19,994 nt of DNA from an uncultured Clostridia bacterium (GTDB lineage Bacteria; Bacillota; Clostridia; Oscillospirales; Ruminococcaceae), in the NCBI GenBank assembly GCA_947381875.1, contig CANCXY010000027.1, positions 1 through 19,994 of the forward strand. Direction: 5' to 3'. Position 1 is the stretch's first letter; every line of letters starts with the position of its first letter. The notes beneath the pieces were generated by a model. That model did no database searches, was not told the origin of the DNA, and worked only from the letters and a program-made list of their open reading frames with translations. Positions 1-7,177 of this stretch are shown here, in pieces. Made by a program: the position numbers and the translations under genes.

Positions 1-43
1 GCCTCTGGACTCCGCCAAAGGGGCGCAGCCCCTTTGGAAACCC
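1..43 (-). repeat. Multi-hairpin intergenic repeat, copy 1 (truncated by window edge)
   Basis: The 43 bases match the reverse complement of 5723-5765 at 40 positions, and weaker similarity continues to about base 54. The element contains a hairpin, CCAAAGGGG facing CCCCTTTGG at about 15-37. The rest of the copy would lie left of base 1. It sits just upstream of the DUF6440 gene. It is non-coding; an in-frame ATG at 34 falls inside its edge and is unlikely to be a real start. Confidence 0.8.
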
Positions 44-84
44 ATCTTGTTTTAGCTTGGGATTTTGAGAAGGAGAAAAGCACT

Positions 85-264
85 ATGACGGATCGTTTTG
101 AGAAGGTGGATTCGCAGGGCAATATGCTCACGGCAACGGAGATCTGGGTCGACCGGGCGACGGGTGTAAATTATCTATGGCACCAGAACGGGTATGCGGG
201 CGGTTTGACCCCGCTTCTTGACAAAAATGGCAAAGTGATCGTAACGGATCCATCGGAACTGTAA
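85..264 (+). CDS. Small DUF6440 family protein
   Basis: A 59-residue protein, soluble, with no signal peptide or membrane segment. The pattern of an acidic first half, then 'GVNYLW', 'GYAGGLTPLLD' and a short 'GKVIV' end is what is known for the DUF6440 family, whose function is unknown. I chose the ATG at 85 because AAGGAG at about 70-75 lies at good spacing. The longer reading frame from 34 would add 17 residues translated from the repeat at the window edge and has no ribosome site. It is followed after 58 bases by the HIT gene on the same strand, so the two may be co-transcribed. No promoter is visible in the short upstream stretch. Family assignment is from memory of the conserved motif; no function is claimed. 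Confidence 0.75.
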   Translation: MTDRFEKVDSQGNMLTATEIWVDRATGVNYLWHQNGYAGGLTPLLDKNGKVIVTDPSEL

Positions 265-322
265 AGCGGTCGCAGGGAAACACACAGGAATATCTTTTAT
301 TTACAAAAGGAGGCTGGAGCCT

Positions 323-667
323 ATGCAGGAGGATTGCCTGTTCTGCAAAATGACGGCGGGGCAGATCCCCATCAACAAGGTGTATGAGGATGAGACGGTG
401 CTGGCGTTTCATGATATTGACCCGCAAGCGCCGGTACACTTCCTCGTCATCCCGAAACAGCACATTGCTTCGCCCGCGCAGATTACGCCGGAGAACAGCG
501 CCGTTGTGGCGCATATCTTTGAGGTGATTGCGCAGATAGCGGAGGAAATGGGGCTGGAAAACGGGTACCGCGTTGTGACGAACTGCGGCAGGGACGGGGG
601 CCAGAGCGTGCCGCACCTGCACTTCCATGTGCTGGCGAAGCGGAGCCTTGCATGGCCGCCGGGCTGA
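323..667 (+). CDS. HIT family (histidine triad) nucleotide hydrolase
   Basis: A 114-residue cytosolic protein of full HINT/PKCI-branch length. The histidine triad PHLHFHVL is at residues 97-104 (H98, H100, H102), followed by the conserved ending 'RSLAWPPG'. An N-terminal 'CLFCKM' (C5, C8) is the partial zinc-binding motif typical of this branch. The family hydrolyses nucleoside phosphoramidates and adenylated lysine or similar AMP conjugates; the physiological substrate in Firmicutes is not settled. An AAGGAGG ribosome site precedes the ATG. The gene is followed directly by a palindromic repeat at 697-731, which could act on the 3' end of its message. Family assignment is secure; precise substrate is unknown. 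Confidence 0.93.
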   Translation: MQEDCLFCKMTAGQIPINKVYEDETVLAFHDIDPQAPVHFLVIPKQHIASPAQITPENSAVVAHIFEVIAQIAEEMGLENGYRVVTNCGRDGGQSVPHLHFHVLAKRSLAWPPG

Positions 668-696
668 TGCGGAGAGTGCCCAAAACGGGAGCTTTC

Positions 697-731
697 GTGT
701 ATTTCCCCGCCCGTAGGATGGGGAAATACAC
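697..731 (+). repeat. Palindromic intergenic repeat, copy 1
   Basis: Perfect 12-bp stem GTGTATTTCCCC / GGGGAAATACAC (697-708 with 720-731) around an 11-base loop. Outer arms continue imperfectly: GGGAGCT at about 687-693 faces AGCTCC at 738-743, and the right flank ends in GATGCGGACACTTCC at about 746-760. The same right flank recurs beside the copy at 17156-17190. It lies between the HIT gene and the phosphoribosyltransferase. Confidence 0.85.
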
Positions 732-805
732 GGCAATAGCTCCGTGATGCGGACACTTCCCTGACGCGCCTGTACAGAAGAACCACCAAAAAGGAGAATG
801 CAATC

Positions 806-1345
806 ATGGCGAATACTTACACACTGCATGTCGCGGGCCTTACGCGCGAACTGCCGCTCTGCCCGCTGAATGAGCATCTGGACATCGCCGCGTTTATCAT
901 GTTCAGCGATGTGGAGCTGACTGTTGCGTGCGCAAAGGCGCTGCTGGAAAAGGTGCCGGATTTTGACGTGATCCTGACCGCCGAGGCCAAGGGCATCCCG
1001 CTTGCCTATGAAATGAGCCGCCAGAGCGGCAAGCGCTATATCCCCGCGCGCAAGGGCGCAAAGCTGTATATGAGCAGCCCGGTGATCGTGGAGGATATTT
1101 CCATCACGACGCAGGCGGTACAGAAGCTCGTAATCGACCAGCCCGACCTTGACTATATGGACGGTAAACGCATTTTGATTGTGGACGACGTGATTAGCAC
1201 GGGCGGCAGCCTGCACGCACTGGAGACGCTGGCCGCCAAGAGCAAAGGCACGATCGCCGCGCGCGCGGCGGTACTGGCCGAGGGCGACGCGGCGCAGCGC
1301 GGGGACATCATTTTCCTGGAACCGCTGCCGCTGTTCCCGAAATAA
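806..1345 (+). CDS. Phosphoribosyltransferase, adenine phosphoribosyltransferase-like
   Basis: A 179-residue type I phosphoribosyltransferase. The PRPP-binding loop ILIVDDVISTGGSL is at residues 123-136. Also visible are the 'TAEAKGIPLAYEMSR' segment (59-72), the 'ARKGAKLYM' segment (81-89) and the 'AEGDA...LPLF' ending common in Firmicute proteins annotated as adenine phosphoribosyltransferase. The expected reaction is transfer of a purine base to PRPP for salvage in the cytosol. Base preference cannot be read from the sequence; xanthine or another base is possible. AAAGGAGA lies upstream of the ATG. The 138-base gap before it holds a palindromic repeat and no obvious promoter. comEC starts 6 bases after its stop, so it may head that block. 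Confidence 0.85.
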   Translation: MANTYTLHVAGLTRELPLCPLNEHLDIAAFIMFSDVELTVACAKALLEKVPDFDVILTAEAKGIPLAYEMSRQSGKRYIPARKGAKLYMSSPVIVEDISITTQAVQKLVIDQPDLDYMDGKRILIVDDVISTGGSLHALETLAAKSKGTIAARAAVLAEGDAAQRGDIIFLEPLPLFPK

Positions 1346-1351
1346 GACGCG

Positions 1352-3472
1352 ATGAAAAGGCCGCTTGCCGTGGCCGGGTTTTTGTACCTTGCCGCACAGC
1401 TCCTTGCGACCTTTGGGCCGCCCGCGGCACTTTTGCCGCTGGCGGCAATCTTTGTATTGGCGGCGCCGGCCGCCGCCCGGTGGGGCGGAAAACGGCGGGC
1501 GTTCCTGCTGCTGTGTACGCTTGTCCCGGCGGCGGCGTTCGGCCTGCGCTTTGCCGCGCAAACGCTCTGGATCGCGCCCATCCAGAGCCGCGCGGGGCAG
1601 GAGGCGGCGGTGGAGGCCACGGTCACGCAGACTGCCGCCGGGTATATAGACGACACCGTCCGCGCGGCCCTGCTGGTGAAGCGTGTGGACGGCGTATCCG
1701 TTCGCCCGTTCCGCGTCAGCGGCGTCCAGATGCCCGATGTGCTGACCGGCGAGCATATCACGGCAAACCTGCGGTTCGCCCTGCCGGAGCAGAACGAGTA
1801 CCTGTACAGCCAGTACGCGGACGGATGCTTCCTCACAGCGGAATATACGGGCGGCTTCGAGGTACAGGGGGAATCGCGGGCGCTCTGGGCACAGGCGGCG
1901 CGGCTGCGGGAAAGCCTGAGCGCCCGCCTGCGCAGGCTCCTCCAGCAGCCCTATGCGGGGATGGCTGCCGCAATCACCGTGGGCGACAGGGCGCATTTGG
2001 AGAGCGATGTGCGCGAGGCAGTGCGTCGGGCGGGGCTTTCACATATCCTTGTGGTATCAGGGCTGCACCTTTCGGCGGTCAGCGGAGTGGTTTACTGGCT
2101 TTTGAAACGCTTTTTCAGCCGCCGCACAGCGGGCATATGCGCGATGGCGGCGGTGATTGGCTTTATGCTGCTCACGGGCTTTACGCCGTCCGTGGTGCGC
2201 GCCGGTATCGCGATGCTGCTGTTTTATGCGGGCGTGCTGCTGCATCGGCGCAGCGACGGCGTTACTGCCCTGGGCGCGGCAGCGCTTGTGATGTGCCTTG
2301 CCAACCCCTACGCGGCGGTAGATATCGGTTTCCTGCTCTCCTGCCTGGCGACGTTCGGGGTTTTGAGCGCGGCGGACGCACAGCGGCGCAGTGCGCGGGC
2401 TATGCAGGGGAAAGAGCCTGTCGGATGGCGGCGCGTGGCGCACAAGCTCCTCTGGGCGGCGCTGGTTCCTGTGGCCGCCGCGTTGATGACGCTGCCGGTG
2501 ATTATTGCGATCGACGGCGGGGTGTCGCTGTTATCGGTTTTCAGCAGTCTGCTTGTCCTCCCGGTCCTGCCGCTGGCGGTGGGGTCGGGTTTTGCGGCGG
2601 CGCTCTGCGCGGGCGTCCCCATCCTGCTCCTTCCATGCCGCCTGGCGGGGCGTATCTGTGAGCTTGTTTTGCGGTGGATCCTTTTCGCCGCGCGGTGGAC
2701 GGCGGCGGTCCCGTGGTTCTTTGTGCATATCAGCGGCGCGTTCGCAATGTGCGTTTCCCTGTTGTGCTGCCTGCTGCTCTGGGCCGCTTGGGAATGGCGC
2801 GAGCCAGTGCGCCGCGCGGCGGCGGGCATCCTCGCGTTTATCCTGCTGTCTACCTTCCTGTATGCCGGGTTCGATACGGACGTTGTGCGTATCCTGCTGG
2901 CAGGGACGGGGCAGAACCCGACGGTCGTGATTTTGCAGGGGCTTCAAACCGCTGTGCTGTTCCGGGGACCGAAGTCGGGTGTGGACGCGGTGTGGGAAAT
3001 TTTAGAAACCTATAACCGAACGGGCGTCGATTTCCTGATCGACCTGCGCACCAGCGGCACAGGCGATACGGAGGAATTGGCGCAGGCGTTGTCGGCGCGG
3101 GAGAGCGTAAACGTCCAGCAGGACATGGTGAACCACGCGATCTACGCGCCGTTCGGTGATGTGCTGCTGTATGCGCGCAGGCAGGCGCACGGGTCGTTTG
3201 TCTGTGTAGAGGTGCGTGGTCTACGCGTGGGCGTGGCGGGCGGCGGCGTGGAACTGGGCGCTCTGCCCGCGCTGGACTGCTATATTGCCGGTTCCCGCAA
3301 GCCGGAGGGCCTGCGGTGCCAGACGCTGATCGTGCCCAAACCGCAGAGCTGTGACTGGCTGGAACCGGATATGGCAAAGCATATTTGCGGGCGCGCGGAA
3401 CTTGTATTGCGCGCCGGGGCTTCTTTAACCATCCATGAGGTGACATATGCTGTTGAATGGACAGGCGCTTGA
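1352..3472 (+). CDS. comEC: ComEC/Rec2-type DNA uptake channel, C-terminal nuclease-like domain degenerate
   Basis: A 706-residue membrane protein. The N-terminal part (about 1-190) has membrane helices and a DUF4131-like domain. The competence domain follows, with 'ITVGDRAHL' (208-216), 'HILVVSGLHLSAVSG' (231-245), 'GFTPSVVRAGI' (276-286) and 'DIGFLLSCLATFGV' (324-337), then several helices up to about 505. ComEC forms the channel that carries single-stranded DNA across the membrane during transformation. Residues 508-706 occupy the place of the usual metallo-beta-lactamase domain, but no THxHxDH motif is present; the matching segment reads 'VDFLIDLRTSGTGDTEELA'. The protein ends 26 bases inside holA, an order common in Clostridia. 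A ribosome site is weak, suggesting coupling to the gene before it. Whether the cell is transformable cannot be judged here. Confidence 0.92.
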   Translation: MKRPLAVAGFLYLAAQLLATFGPPAALLPLAAIFVLAAPAAARWGGKRRAFLLLCTLVPAAAFGLRFAAQTLWIAPIQSRAGQEAAVEATVTQTAAGYIDDTVRAALLVKRVDGVSVRPFRVSGVQMPDVLTGEHITANLRFALPEQNEYLYSQYADGCFLTAEYTGGFEVQGESRALWAQAARLRESLSARLRRLLQQPYAGMAAAITVGDRAHLESDVREAVRRAGLSHILVVSGLHLSAVSGVVYWLLKRFFSRRTAGICAMAAVIGFMLLTGFTPSVVRAGIAMLLFYAGVLLHRRSDGVTALGAAALVMCLANPYAAVDIGFLLSCLATFGVLSAADAQRRSARAMQGKEPVGWRRVAHKLLWAALVPVAAALMTLPVIIAIDGGVSLLSVFSSLLVLPVLPLAVGSGFAAALCAGVPILLLPCRLAGRICELVLRWILFAARWTAAVPWFFVHISGAFAMCVSLLCCLLLWAAWEWREPVRRAAAGILAFILLSTFLYAGFDTDVVRILLAGTGQNPTVVILQGLQTAVLFRGPKSGVDAVWEILETYNRTGVDFLIDLRTSGTGDTEELAQALSARESVNVQQDMVNHAIYAPFGDVLLYARRQAHGSFVCVEVRGLRVGVAGGGVELGALPALDCYIAGSRKPEGLRCQTLIVPKPQSCDWLEPDMAKHICGRAELVLRAGASLTIHEVTYAVEWTGA

Positions 3473-4478
3473 AAAAGCGATGGCGCAGCCGCTTACGGAA
3501 AGCGTCTACTATTTTTATTCCACGGAGGAATACCCTGTGCGCAGCTATACCGCGCGGGCGCTGGAAAAATTGCAGGAACAGGCAGGGGACGCGGAGGTCA
3601 CGCGCATCGACGGCGCGTCGCCCTCTTTGGAGGATGCTGTGGCGGCGGCGGGGACGATTTCGCTGTTCGGTACCCGGCGCATTGTCTCCCTGCCCGTGCT
3701 GGAACCTTCCGCCATGCCGGACGCGGATGTCGCCGCGCTGTGCGACCTGCTGCAAAGCCTGGAAAACGCGGTTGTGGTGATGGGCACTGTGTACCGCGAC
3801 GAAAAGGCAATGGGCACGAAGAAGGCCAAACAGCTCATTGCCGCCGCTGATAAGGCGGGCGCGGCGGCGCAGTTGACAAAGTTAGGCGTGCCGGAGCTGC
3901 GCCGTTTTGTGCAGAGCAAGGCCGGGGAGCAGGGGGCGCGCATGTCATCGCCCGCCGCGTCAGAGCTGATCGAGCGCTGCGGGCAGGACCCATTCGTGCT
4001 GGAAAACGAGGTGTGTAAGTTGGCCGCCGCCTGCGGGTACGGCGAGATTACGCCGGAATGGATCGAGCGCGCCGGGACGCAGAGCATCGAGGCGAATGTA
4101 TTCGATATGGTGCGCCTTGTCTCCACAGGCAGCCTGGCGCGAGCGACGGAAAAGCTGTCGCAGCTTTTGGATTTAGACAACGAACCGATCGCCATTGTCG
4201 CGGCGCTGACGACCTCCTTTATTGATATGTACCATATCCGCTGTGCCCCCGCCGGGCGCGGTGCGGGCGCGGTACACAAGGACTTCGGCGGGAAGGGCAG
4301 TGACTACCGCATGCGCAAGGCGGCGGAGAACGCCTCCCGCTACAGCCGCGCCCAGTTAGAGGCGATCTTGCAAAAGCTGCTCTGGCTGGACACCGCGCTC
4401 AAATCTTCCCAGGCGGATGGGCCGGTACTGCTGGAAACGGCGCTGTGCGAGATACAGGCCATCGGTGGGCGGCGATGA
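3447..4478 (+). CDS. holA: DNA polymerase III subunit delta
   Basis: A 343-residue protein of normal HolA length. The order of segments matches the family: an N-terminal AAA+-like part with 'YYFYSTEEYPVRSY', a segment with 'VVVMGTVYRDEKAMGTKKAKQL' split over the middle domain, then 'FVLENEVCKLAA' and the C-terminal helical collar with 'NEPIAIVAALTTSFIDMYHIR'. The delta subunit opens the sliding clamp as part of the clamp loader at the replication fork. The ATG overlaps the end of comEC by 26 bases and is preceded by GAGGTG. Its stop overlaps the likely rnmV start as ATGA (4475-4478), so comEC, holA and rnmV look translationally coupled. It lacks a classical Walker A motif, as is normal for delta. 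Confidence 0.93.
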   Translation: MLLNGQALEKAMAQPLTESVYYFYSTEEYPVRSYTARALEKLQEQAGDAEVTRIDGASPSLEDAVAAAGTISLFGTRRIVSLPVLEPSAMPDADVAALCDLLQSLENAVVVMGTVYRDEKAMGTKKAKQLIAAADKAGAAAQLTKLGVPELRRFVQSKAGEQGARMSSPAASELIERCGQDPFVLENEVCKLAAACGYGEITPEWIERAGTQSIEANVFDMVRLVSTGSLARATEKLSQLLDLDNEPIAIVAALTTSFIDMYHIRCAPAGRGAGAVHKDFGGKGSDYRMRKAAENASRYSRAQLEAILQKLLWLDTALKSSQADGPVLLETALCEIQAIGGRR

Positions 4479-5080
4479 ACAAACTGCGTTTGGAAGAAGC
4501 CGTCGTGGTGGAGGGCAAATACGACGCGGTAAAGCTGGCGCAGCTTGTCGACGGGCTGATCCTGACGACAAACGGCTTCGCGATTTTTCAGGATGCCGGG
4601 ACGTGCCAGCTCCTGCGGGAGATTGGCAGGAAACGCGGTATCATCATCCTGACCGATTCCGACGCCGCGGGTTTTCGTATCCGACGCCGCCTCAACCAGT
4701 TGGGGCCGGGGGTGCGCGTCAAAAACGCCTATATCCCGGCGCTGGGCGGCAAGGAGCGGCGAAAAGAAAAGCCCTCCAAAGAAGGGCTTTTAGGCGTGGA
4801 GGGCGTGCCGGATGAGGTGATCCTGCGCGCCCTGCGCACGGCGGGGGCCATAGAAAAGGCCCCGCGCACAGGCAGGGCCATCACCTATACCGATCTGTTT
4901 GAGCTGGGCCTTTCGGGCACGGCGGGCAGCGCCGAACGGCGGCGCGCGTGGTTGTCTGCTATTGGCCTGCCGCCCCGGCTCTCTAAAAAGGCGCTGTGCG
5001 AGGTGCTGAACAGCCTGTATACCTATGAGGAACTGCGCAGTGCGCTGTCATCCGTCAGCATGGAGAGTACGGCGCTGTAG
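4475..5080 (+). CDS. rnmV: Ribonuclease M5 (5S rRNA maturation, Toprim domain)
   Basis: A 201-residue cytosolic protein. The Toprim signature is clear: 'AVVVEGKYDAVKL' with E13 and 'IIILTDSDAAGFRIRRRL' with D61 and D63, followed by the family segment 'KPSKEGLLGVEG' (99-110). RNase M5 trims both ends of 5S rRNA precursor in Gram-positive bacteria, working with ribosomal protein L18. I chose the ATG at 4475, overlapping the holA stop; an upstream in-frame ATG at 4445 would add ten residues unlike the family. The last 58 bases overlap the convergent DUF4364 gene. A terminator-like hairpin lies inside the gene at 4767-4791. In many Firmicutes rnmV sits beside ksgA; here it follows holA instead. 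Confidence 0.92.
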   Translation: MNKLRLEEAVVVEGKYDAVKLAQLVDGLILTTNGFAIFQDAGTCQLLREIGRKRGIIILTDSDAAGFRIRRRLNQLGPGVRVKNAYIPALGGKERRKEKPSKEGLLGVEGVPDEVILRALRTAGAIEKAPRTGRAITYTDLFELGLSGTAGSAERRRAWLSAIGLPPRLSKKALCEVLNSLYTYEELRSALSSVSMESTAL

Positions 5081-5592
5081 ACCTCGTCGCCTTTTTCCAG
5101 GAAATTGTCCTGCACCTGCCGCGCGGTCTTTTCATCGGGGACGAACAGGGAGAAAGAAAAAATATCGCTGCCCATGTCGCGTAGCGCACCCTCTACATGC
5201 CAGCCCTGCCCGGAGCCGGCGGGCACGATGCGTACAGGGTGCTGTGCCCGCAAACGCGTGCGCCGCTGGGCGGCCTTCACCGCGCGCTCGGCGGTATCGC
5301 GCACACTGCGGGGCAGGTCGCCGCCCAGCATGCCCGCAATTTCCGCGCCGGCGGGCAGAAGGACATAGCACCCGTTTTCCTCCCGCAAAAACCCCCGTTC
5401 GCACAGACCCGCCAGGTGGTCCGCCAACTCGAAATAATTTACCAGTTCTTCCCCCAACAGAGCGTCTTCTAACTCCGCGCGCAGGAGCGGCGGTTTCGCG
5501 CGGGCGGCAAGCCAGCACAGGAGAATCTGTATTTCCGTCGTCGTCGTAAGCCCGCCCGGCTTCACACCGGCAGTGAACGCGTTCCCCATCAT
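5023..5592 (-). CDS. DUF4364 family winged-helix protein
   Basis: A 189-residue protein matching the DUF4364 family: a start like 'MMGNAFTAGVKPGGLTTTTE', then 'IQILLCWLAA', 'GEELVNYFELADHLAGLCERG' and an ending 'EVYSAVLSMLTD'. The first 80 residues look like a winged helix-turn-helix, so a transcriptional role is plausible, but no target is known. AGGGAGG lies 8 bases before the ATG at 5592. A candidate promoter is at 5623-5651. The 3' end runs 58 bases into rnmV on the other strand, so both C-termini are encoded by the same DNA. The family name is confident; the DNA-binding role is inference. Confidence 0.88.
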   Translation of the reverse strand: MMGNAFTAGVKPGGLTTTTEIQILLCWLAARAKPPLLRAELEDALLGEELVNYFELADHLAGLCERGFLREENGCYVLLPAGAEIAGMLGGDLPRSVRDTAERAVKAAQRRTRLRAQHPVRIVPAGSGQGWHVEGALRDMGSDIFSFSLFVPDEKTARQVQDNFLEKGDEVYSAVLSMLTDDSALRSSS

Positions 5593-5622
5593 CCCGCAAG
5601 CCTCCCTTCAATTTCCTATTGT

Positions 5623-5651
5623 ATCATACCTCTTTTTCCGAAAAAAGTAAA
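5623..5651 (-). promoter_or_regulatory. Candidate promoter for the DUF4364 gene
   Basis: On the minus strand TTTACT (5646-5651), a 17-base spacer and TATGAT (5623-5628) lie about 30 bases before the start codon. The -10 has 5 of 6 consensus bases and the -35 has 4 of 6. A second -10-like TACAAT begins four bases after the start of TATGAT. Confidence 0.6.
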
Positions 5652-5722
5652 GAACCAGTCTTTTGGGGAAAATCATTTTCGCCTGTCCCTCCCCCACCCG
5701 CCCTTCCATTTTGGAACAGGAT

Positions 5723-5797
5723 GGGATTCCAAAGGGACTGTGCCCCTTTGGCGGAGTCCAGAGGCGGAGCCTCTGGGCAGGTTTGGGCGGCAGCCCA
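5723..5797 (+). repeat. Multi-hairpin intergenic repeat, copy 2
   Basis: Three hairpins in series: CCAAAGGG facing CCCTTTGG (about 5729-5750), CCAGAGGC facing GCCTCTGG (about 5758-5776), and TTGGGC facing GCCCAA (about 5783-5798). Bases 5723-5765 are the reverse complement of 1-43 with three mismatches. It fills most of the gap between the DUF4364 promoter and the stop of the S1-domain gene. Hairpins reading out of the S1 gene might stabilise or end its message, but no T-run follows. Confidence 0.8.
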
Positions 5798-5800
5798 ACA

Positions 5801-6712
5801 TCACGCCTCGAACCAGGTTTCCATGCAGCGCGGCGCGCCGGGGACGGAGTAGACCCAGTGGGCGATGCGGCCGGAGCGCAGGCGGTAATTCAGGGGGAAT
5901 TGGAAGGAGCGGTCCGTGGAGGCGTGGAGGACGCACAGCTTGATCTTCATTTTTTCCGGCAGGATGCTCTTAATGTATACGCTTACGAGCTGGCCGGGGG
6001 AGAGGGCGGGCGAGGCTTCGGCCAGGCCCGCTAAGTTCGGCGCAAGCTCAATGAAAACGCCGTAGCTCTCCACACTGCGCACGACGCCCACCACCGTTTC
6101 GCCGGGCGCGAAATCGGCGGCGTTTTCCTGCCAGGTGCCAAGCAGCTCCTTCATCGTCAGCACGATGCGCCCCTGCGCGTCGCGCCCCTTGACGGCGCAC
6201 AGGATATCCTGCCCCTCCTGTACGCGGTCGGATGGGTGCTGGATGCGGGAAACGGACATGCAGTCGATGGGCAGCAGCGCCGGGATGCCGCACCCGACAT
6301 CGCAGAACGCCCCGAACCGCTCTAAATGCGTCACGCGGCAGGAAAGGATGTCGCCGGGGCACAGGGCGTCCAGATACTCCGCCCGGCACCGCTTCTGCGC
6401 CTCGGTGCGCGAAAGACGGATGACGGGCGCACCGTCCGTCTCCTCCTCTATGGCCGTAACGACAAAGCACACTGGGCGGCCCACTCGCGTGATGAGCGCG
6501 ATCTCCCGCACCGTGCCCTCGCGCACGCCGTCCGCGCATTCTTCATAGGGCATTACTGCGTCTGTATCGTCTATTCGGAAATGCAGGTTCTTTTCACTGT
6601 CGAACGAGAGCGCGCGGCTCTCCAAAATTTCCCCTGAAACAAGCGCGCGGCGCAGGTCGCCTAACGTGAGGGGGGAAGGGCGCGAAAGCGCGCCTTCGGC
6701 GTAATACTTCAT
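5801..6712 (-). CDS. S1 RNA-binding domain protein
   Basis: A 303-residue protein with three S1-like OB-fold repeats at about 27-105 (weakest), 118-190 ('GDILSCRVTHLERFGAFCDV') and 202-262 ('GETVVGVVRSVESYGVFIEL'). A conserved-looking tail 'FQFPLNYRLRSGRIAHWVYS' follows. Such proteins are often labelled ribosomal protein S1 in Clostridia, but this is much shorter than true S1 and probably has a separate RNA-binding role. The start at 6712 gives the family-like beginning 'MKYYAEGAL'. An in-frame ATG at 6739 with GAGG at good spacing is a fair alternative. The frame stays open to 6910, but that extension runs through a palindromic repeat and is unlikely to be translated. The gene is transcribed away from DUF951. 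Confidence 0.82.
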   Translation of the reverse strand: MKYYAEGALSRPSPLTLGDLRRALVSGEILESRALSFDSEKNLHFRIDDTDAVMPYEECADGVREGTVREIALITRVGRPVCFVVTAIEEETDGAPVIRLSRTEAQKRCRAEYLDALCPGDILSCRVTHLERFGAFCDVGCGIPALLPIDCMSVSRIQHPSDRVQEGQDILCAVKGRDAQGRIVLTMKELLGTWQENAADFAPGETVVGVVRSVESYGVFIELAPNLAGLAEASPALSPGQLVSVYIKSILPEKMKIKLCVLHASTDRSFQFPLNYRLRSGRIAHWVYSVPGAPRCMETWFEA

Positions 6713-6763
6713 TGCACCAACCGTCCTTTTCGCTTCCATTTTGCGCGCCTCGACAAAAAATGC

Positions 6764-6794
6764 TTGATTTTCGCCGTGGGCACGCTGGTACAAT
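6764..6794 (+). promoter_or_regulatory. Candidate promoter for the DUF951-prfA block
   Basis: TTGATT (6764-6769), 19-base spacer, and TACAAT (6789-6794) preceded by TGG, which makes an extended -10. The spacer is longer than ideal. It sits in the 251-base gap between the divergent S1-domain and DUF951 genes, upstream of a palindromic repeat that would fall in the leader. Confidence 0.5.
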
Positions 6795-6878
6795 ATATGG
6801 GGCGTCTCAGGAATAATATACACGCTGGAGCAGCGCCGTTTTTGCAAAATAAAGAAGTGTCCAGCGCAAAGTGTTTTG

Positions 6879-6911
6879 TATGTGCCCCTGCCCAGAGAAT
6901 GGGGGAACATA
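6879..6911 (+). repeat. Palindromic intergenic repeat, copy 2
   Basis: Imperfect stem TATGTGCCCC / GGGGGAACATA with loop TGCCCAGAGAA. The right flank ATATGGGAATATCGCCGCGG (6909-6928) resembles the flank of other copies and is repeated in inverted orientation at 7161-7180, so two copies face each other across DUF951. Confidence 0.7.
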
Positions 6912-6963
6912 TGGGAATATCGCCGCGGCTTGTCCGCCCTCTGAAAATAAGGAGTACAACATT

Positions 6964-7152
6964 ATGGATGTGCGTGTCGGAGACACCATTCAAACCAAAA
7001 AACAGCATCCCTGCGGCGGGAACACCTTCGCGGTACTGCGCGTGGGGATGGACTTCCGCATCCGCTGTGCCACCTGCGGGCGCGAGGTGATGATTCCGCG
7101 CGCGAAGATCGAGCGCAATATCCGCCGGGTCATACGGCAGGAAACGCCGTAA
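6964..7152 (+). CDS. DUF951 family small zinc-ribbon-like protein
   Basis: A 62-residue protein. It carries 'KKQHPCGG' (C17) and 'RCATCGREVMIPR', giving three cysteines and one histidine that could bind a metal as a small ribbon. This pattern, with 'GDTIQTKK' at the start and 'KIERNIRRV' at the end, is the known DUF951 family (yyzM in Bacillus), whose function is unknown. AAGGAG (6949-6954) lies nine bases before the ATG. The gene is framed on both sides by copies of the palindromic repeat and is followed after 89 bases by prfA. A role in translation is suggested only by company. Confidence 0.88.
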   Translation: MDVRVGDTIQTKKQHPCGGNTFAVLRVGMDFRIRCATCGREVMIPRAKIERNIRRVIRQETP

Positions 7153-7177
7153 TAGCATGGCCGCCGGGATATTCCCA

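Noticed and set aside
34..84. N-terminal extension of the DUF6440 gene to the ATG at 34
   Set aside because: The extension is read from the repeat at the window edge and has no ribosome site, whereas the ATG at 85 has AAGGAG.
697..731. Reading the palindromic repeats as intrinsic terminators or a CRISPR array
   Set aside because: They lack T-runs after the stem, occur inside operons and upstream of genes as well as after them, and are scattered rather than regularly spaced.
128..1996. A 622-codon open frame on the minus strand across the HIT, phosphoribosyltransferase and early comEC genes
   Set aside because: It is arginine-rich with no recognisable motif and lies wholly opposite three well-supported genes; long open antisense frames are expected in GC-rich DNA.
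1480..2661. A 393-codon plus-strand frame inside comEC
   Set aside because: Its product is rich in Arg, Gly and Ala and carries no motifs, while the comEC frame has clear family motifs over the same stretch.
1346..3472. ComEC as a frameshifted or truncated pseudogene because the nuclease motif is absent
   Set aside because: The frame is open for 706 residues with all channel motifs, and the C-terminal region has normal domain length; loss of the motif alone does not show gene death.
6713..6910. Extension of the S1-domain gene up to 6910
   Set aside because: It passes through a palindromic repeat and the candidate DUF951 promoter, and its sequence does not resemble the family start.
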